Assembly: GCF_964204645.1 (NCBI RefSeq)
Contig: NC_134028.1
Span: forward strand, 8,969,001 to 9,033,000
Reading direction: 5' to 3'
DNA: 64,000 bases
Source of the DNA: Tubulanus polymorphus
Taxonomy: Eukaryota > Nemertea > Palaeonemertea > Tubulaniformes > Tubulanidae
The position numbers and the translations under genes were made by a program. This document shows, piece by piece, positions 61,368 through 64,000 of this stretch (the stretch's first letter is position 1; each line of letters starts with the position of its first letter). The notes under the pieces were generated by a model, which saw only the letters and a program-made list of their open reading frames with translations, searched no databases and was not told where the DNA came from.

Positions 61368-61452
61368 TCATCCTCCCTTGGTAGGGATTCGAAACCTGAT
61401 CGCTGGACTCAGCCACGGCTCAAAATCCTGCCGCACTGGAACGAGTGCACAG
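61368..61452 (-). repeat. tRNA-like SINE module, minus copy
   Basis: On the minus strand: GCCGTGGCTGAGTCCAGCGA (A-box-like TGGCTGAGT) and CAGGTTTCGAATCCC (B-box-like), about 30 bp apart. The folded cloverleaf is incomplete, so this is a tRNA-derived repeat, not a tRNA gene. Confidence 0.5.
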
Positions 61453-61596
61453 GTTTGCCACACAAAAACTTGCGGCACCAATCAGATTGCTCGTTGTATG
61501 ATCGCTGAGGCAAATTTTACGGAAGAACTATAAATGGAAGGACCCGGGCTGAAATAAAACGGGATATCTGATTAGCTAATAATGACATCATCTAAG

Positions 61597-61675
61597 CTGA
61601 GCACTCGCTGTTAGTGTGGCAGGGTTTCGTACCATGGTGAGTCTCGATTTTCGAATCCCTGATGGGCGAGTATGA
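61597..61675 (+). repeat. tRNA-like SINE module, plus copy
   Basis: CTGAGCACTCGCTG, TGGCAGGGTTTCG, TGGTGAGTCTCG and TTTCGAATCCC align collinearly with the minus copy at 61368-61452. Together they form an inverted pair about 145 bp apart. Confidence 0.5.
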
Positions 61676-62842
61676 AATTATATAGGCCCTGATAGTAAGT
61701 AACGGGAAGTTGATGCCCCAAAATATCATTGCTCAAAAAACAAACTTGAAAACCCTGGAAAATTATAAGCAAAATTTTGTCTTAAAACAATGAGGCATTG
61801 AAAGAATGCTGAGAAAATGTAATAGATCTATTTGATATGTTATATGCGCAAAGATGAATGAATGAATTGTGGTCACGATGTCTTGCGTATTTTAGGGGAA
61901 TTTGTTTCCACGTTTTCTGTATTTTATTTCACTATTTGTTTCCCATGATGGATGCTCGTTATTGCTACCATTTGTGTAGTAGTGAAATATGTACCTGTCT
62001 AAAATCATAGGAGTCGACTTCATCGAATTTGATTGGAAACATAATTTACCTAAACCACGTAAGCCAGATGTTCGACAGTGATTTTCTGTGTATTGGAATT
62101 TTACAATTTTTTATTCAAGACTATGGCATGAAAAGAAATGGAAAAATAACACATAAATACACAATTTTGGTTTCGGTGGGGTGTATTATATAAATATTAT
62201 GTCAAATTATAACAGCCTAATGTTGAAATTTTATGCCAAACTTTGAGACTTCATGTTTTCACCGAATTACTTGAAAGTTGATCGATATACCGGACCGGTT
62301 AGGCCTGTGAAGTATTCTATTTATTGAAATTCTTGATAATACAAAAACTGTATCTATCTCCATGTACACGCGTTATTATATTGTTGATTAAATATATTTG
62401 TGGAAAAAAGTTTTCAGCTTTGTTTTTAACAGTCAGGCTCGTTTGGTGTTTGGATCTTGGACCCTCATAAAAGTGGGAAATAAATAAAACAAGAGTCATC
62501 AGAATATAAAACAATGAATAGGATTTTCTGCCAAACTGTCCGAAATTTTAAAAAAAACACCCCAATTTTGCTGCTTCCGAATGCTGTGCAGGGATGGACC
62601 GGACGAAAAAAAACAATCCTCTGGGTCTGGGAATAAAGAATTTGAATTTGTCAAACTCGCGTTATTTTGGAAATATCGCTCTCGAGATGCGACTTTATGC
62701 ATAGAACCTGAAAACTCGCCGTCATTGTTTATCGACTCCCCGGCGCCCGTATTAGCGATATGATTCAAGTCGGTTTTATTCGTTACTTATTACGAGTCAT
62801 CGACCTCTATTGAATGAGAAGTAACCACCACGTAGTGTCATC

Positions 62843-62851
62843 ATGGCGGAG
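62843..62851 (+). CDS. Possible first coding exon of a gene running off the right edge
   Basis: ATG GCG GAG followed directly by the donor-like GTAAAC at 62852. A Met-Ala-Glu start split from the rest by an intron is common in animal genes. No matching second exon was found before the window ends. Confidence 0.2.
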
Positions 62852-63229
62852 GTAAACTATTTCGTTTTTCAACTTTACATTGGATCTAAGCTACTATTCG
62901 CTCTAAACTTCAACTCTACGAGCTCCTATAATCTAATCGTGTTATGTATCAAACTTCCTACGGGCCCTTAGTTGCCCTGAATTTCACAAAATTAAAATTC
63001 TAGAGGTAAATACCCCTGGTTTTATTTAATCAGATTTTACTTCCGGGTTTGAATGTTTAAAGTAGATTGTTCCACAGGCACTCGCCGATGGGCTTGGGAT
63101 ACAGTTGCTGGGGCTTTTGATAGCGTATTTGTGTTTTCACTCGTTATTCTGCATTAAATCCAAGAAAAATTTGTCTTGGTACTGATACGTTTAAAAAGAT
63201 AATGGCTGCTGGCTCCACACGCGGCCACT

Positions 63230-63430
63230 ATCAGTCCTTTGAGAGTGCGGAAAATGAGCGGAAAATTCAATGCTGAAAAATAGCTGAATTTGAGCGGAAA
63301 TTTACTGAAAATGAGCGGAATTTAACATCTGTAGCATACTGAAAATGAGCTGAATTTGAGCGGAACGTGTCCCCCTTTCCGCTTATTTTCCGCTCATTTT
63401 CTGCTGAGTTCTCTTAGCTGTTTTTGAGCG
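63230..63430. repeat. Short GAGCGGAAAATGAGCGG-type repeats
   Basis: GAGCGGAAA or GAGCGGAAT words occur about seven times in direct orientation and as inverted TTCCGCTCATTTT copies near 63380-63405. Confidence 0.65.
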
Positions 63431-63449
63431 GAAAATTAACAACAATTCT

Positions 63450-63495
63450 TTCAGCCTCGATTTGGACTAATTAGCGTTTTCAAATCGAGGCTGAA
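63450..63495. repeat. Perfect 15-bp inverted repeat
   Basis: TTCAGCCTCGATTTG (63450-63464), 16-base spacer, CAAATCGAGGCTGAA (63481-63495). Stem-loop forming; no known element. Confidence 0.85.
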
Positions 63496-63524
63496 CTATT
63501 CTGGAATGCCGCTTTCTTAAAAGC

Positions 63525-63682
63525 TGGCTTATGTCGACAAGCAACGACGCCTACCGAGCAACCGCGATCGCAGCCCAACTTACTGTCTTATGTTGAACCG
63601 ATAGAGCAGCAACTAGTGGCTTCTTGTAGGCGATAAACCCAGTTGTGTCGGTAGGCGTCGTGTTGCTTGTCATCATAAGCCA
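63525..63682. mobile_element. MITE, 158 bp
   Basis: Left end TGGCTTATGTCGACAAGCAA then CGACGCCTACCGA; right end TCGGTAGGCGTCG then TGTTGCTTGTCATCATAAGC-CA. About 33-bp inverted ends with few mismatches. No ORF; target duplication not resolved. Confidence 0.8.
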
Positions 63683-64000
63683 TTTATTGGCTCGATTTCG
63701 CACGGCACGGCATCCCTATTATGATGTAATTTTTGCGTGCTCTTCCTGCCTTAGTTTTCTGATTTTTTAAACAATAGCAACAGCACAGGTACAGATCCAG
63801 AAGGGATTCGGGGGTCTCCATTTTTCCCCCTTTTCTGATCAAGTGCCCTTTTGAAAATCACAAGTGAAAAATTCCACCTGACATTGATCTATGACAAAAG
63901 TCCACAGTACTTCTTAAAGCTGTAATATGCACTAAAACTGTATAAAAGTGTACCTTAATTTTCAAAATTACCGCAGGACTCCGAAACCTCTTGCAAAGGA

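Noticed and set aside
61597-61675. tRNA gene
   Set aside because: A 7-bp end stem can be drawn, but the T and D arms do not pair; it is better explained as a degenerate SINE module.

Overview
The window is animal (metazoan) nuclear DNA. It is AT-rich, its coding exons are short and bounded by GT/AG introns, and it is packed with DNA transposons, LINE scraps, LTR elements, MITEs and minisatellites. The repeat spectrum (BEL/Pao, Ty1/copia, hAT, piggyBac, a DUF6729-like repeated gene) and the over-represented palindrome TAGGCCTA suggest a marine invertebrate such as a mollusc, another lophotrochozoan or an invertebrate deuterostome. I cannot name the species. No rRNA, intact tRNA gene or CRISPR array was seen.

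Layout, left third (1-31600): a transposon graveyard. A decayed multi-exon gene of a repeated uncharacterised family (1-9157) is split inside an exon by a young BEL/Pao retrotransposon (1052-7214) with 489-bp LTRs and a 5-bp target duplication. A degenerate tandem array of exon-like 68-74 bp units follows (10141-11297). Next come an ORF cut off by a Ty1/copia fragment, a foldback MITE with a 9-bp target duplication, a broken hAT transposase and a Gag fragment. The most unusual object is a 7.3-kb element at 19636-26915. It has long inverted repeats (about 0.5 kb), an ATAA target duplication and two convergent genes: a decayed about 1000-codon plus-strand gene of no family I recognise, and a minus-strand two-exon gene for a repeat-rich protein ending in a PHD-type zinc finger. 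A 5'-truncated LINE sits in the intron of the second gene.

Layout, right two thirds (31600-64000): the main resident gene is a plus-strand class III PLP-dependent aminotransferase/phospho-lyase like ETNPPL/PHYKPL. Eleven exons spanning 31601-57354 join in one open frame of about 473 codons; the 5' start exon was not found. The catalytic lysine is kept, but several cofactor-contact motifs differ from the family, including Asp to Asn, so it may be a pseudoenzyme or a diverged paralogue. Its 14.8-kb intron (38349-53106) holds, on the opposite strand, exons of a secreted WAP-domain (four-disulfide core) protein. One WAP exon lies inside a 1.7-2.0 kb tandem duplication.

Intron 2 of the enzyme gene carries two blocks of a 31-bp hairpin-forming minisatellite separated by about four 155-bp tandem repeats. 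Intron 10 (between exons 10 and 11) carries a 1-kb non-autonomous piggyBac element with TTAA targets. The region 57355-64000 holds only weak exon candidates, two inverted tRNA-like SINE modules, small foldback elements and a possible first exon (ATGGCGGAG followed by a splice donor) at 62843.
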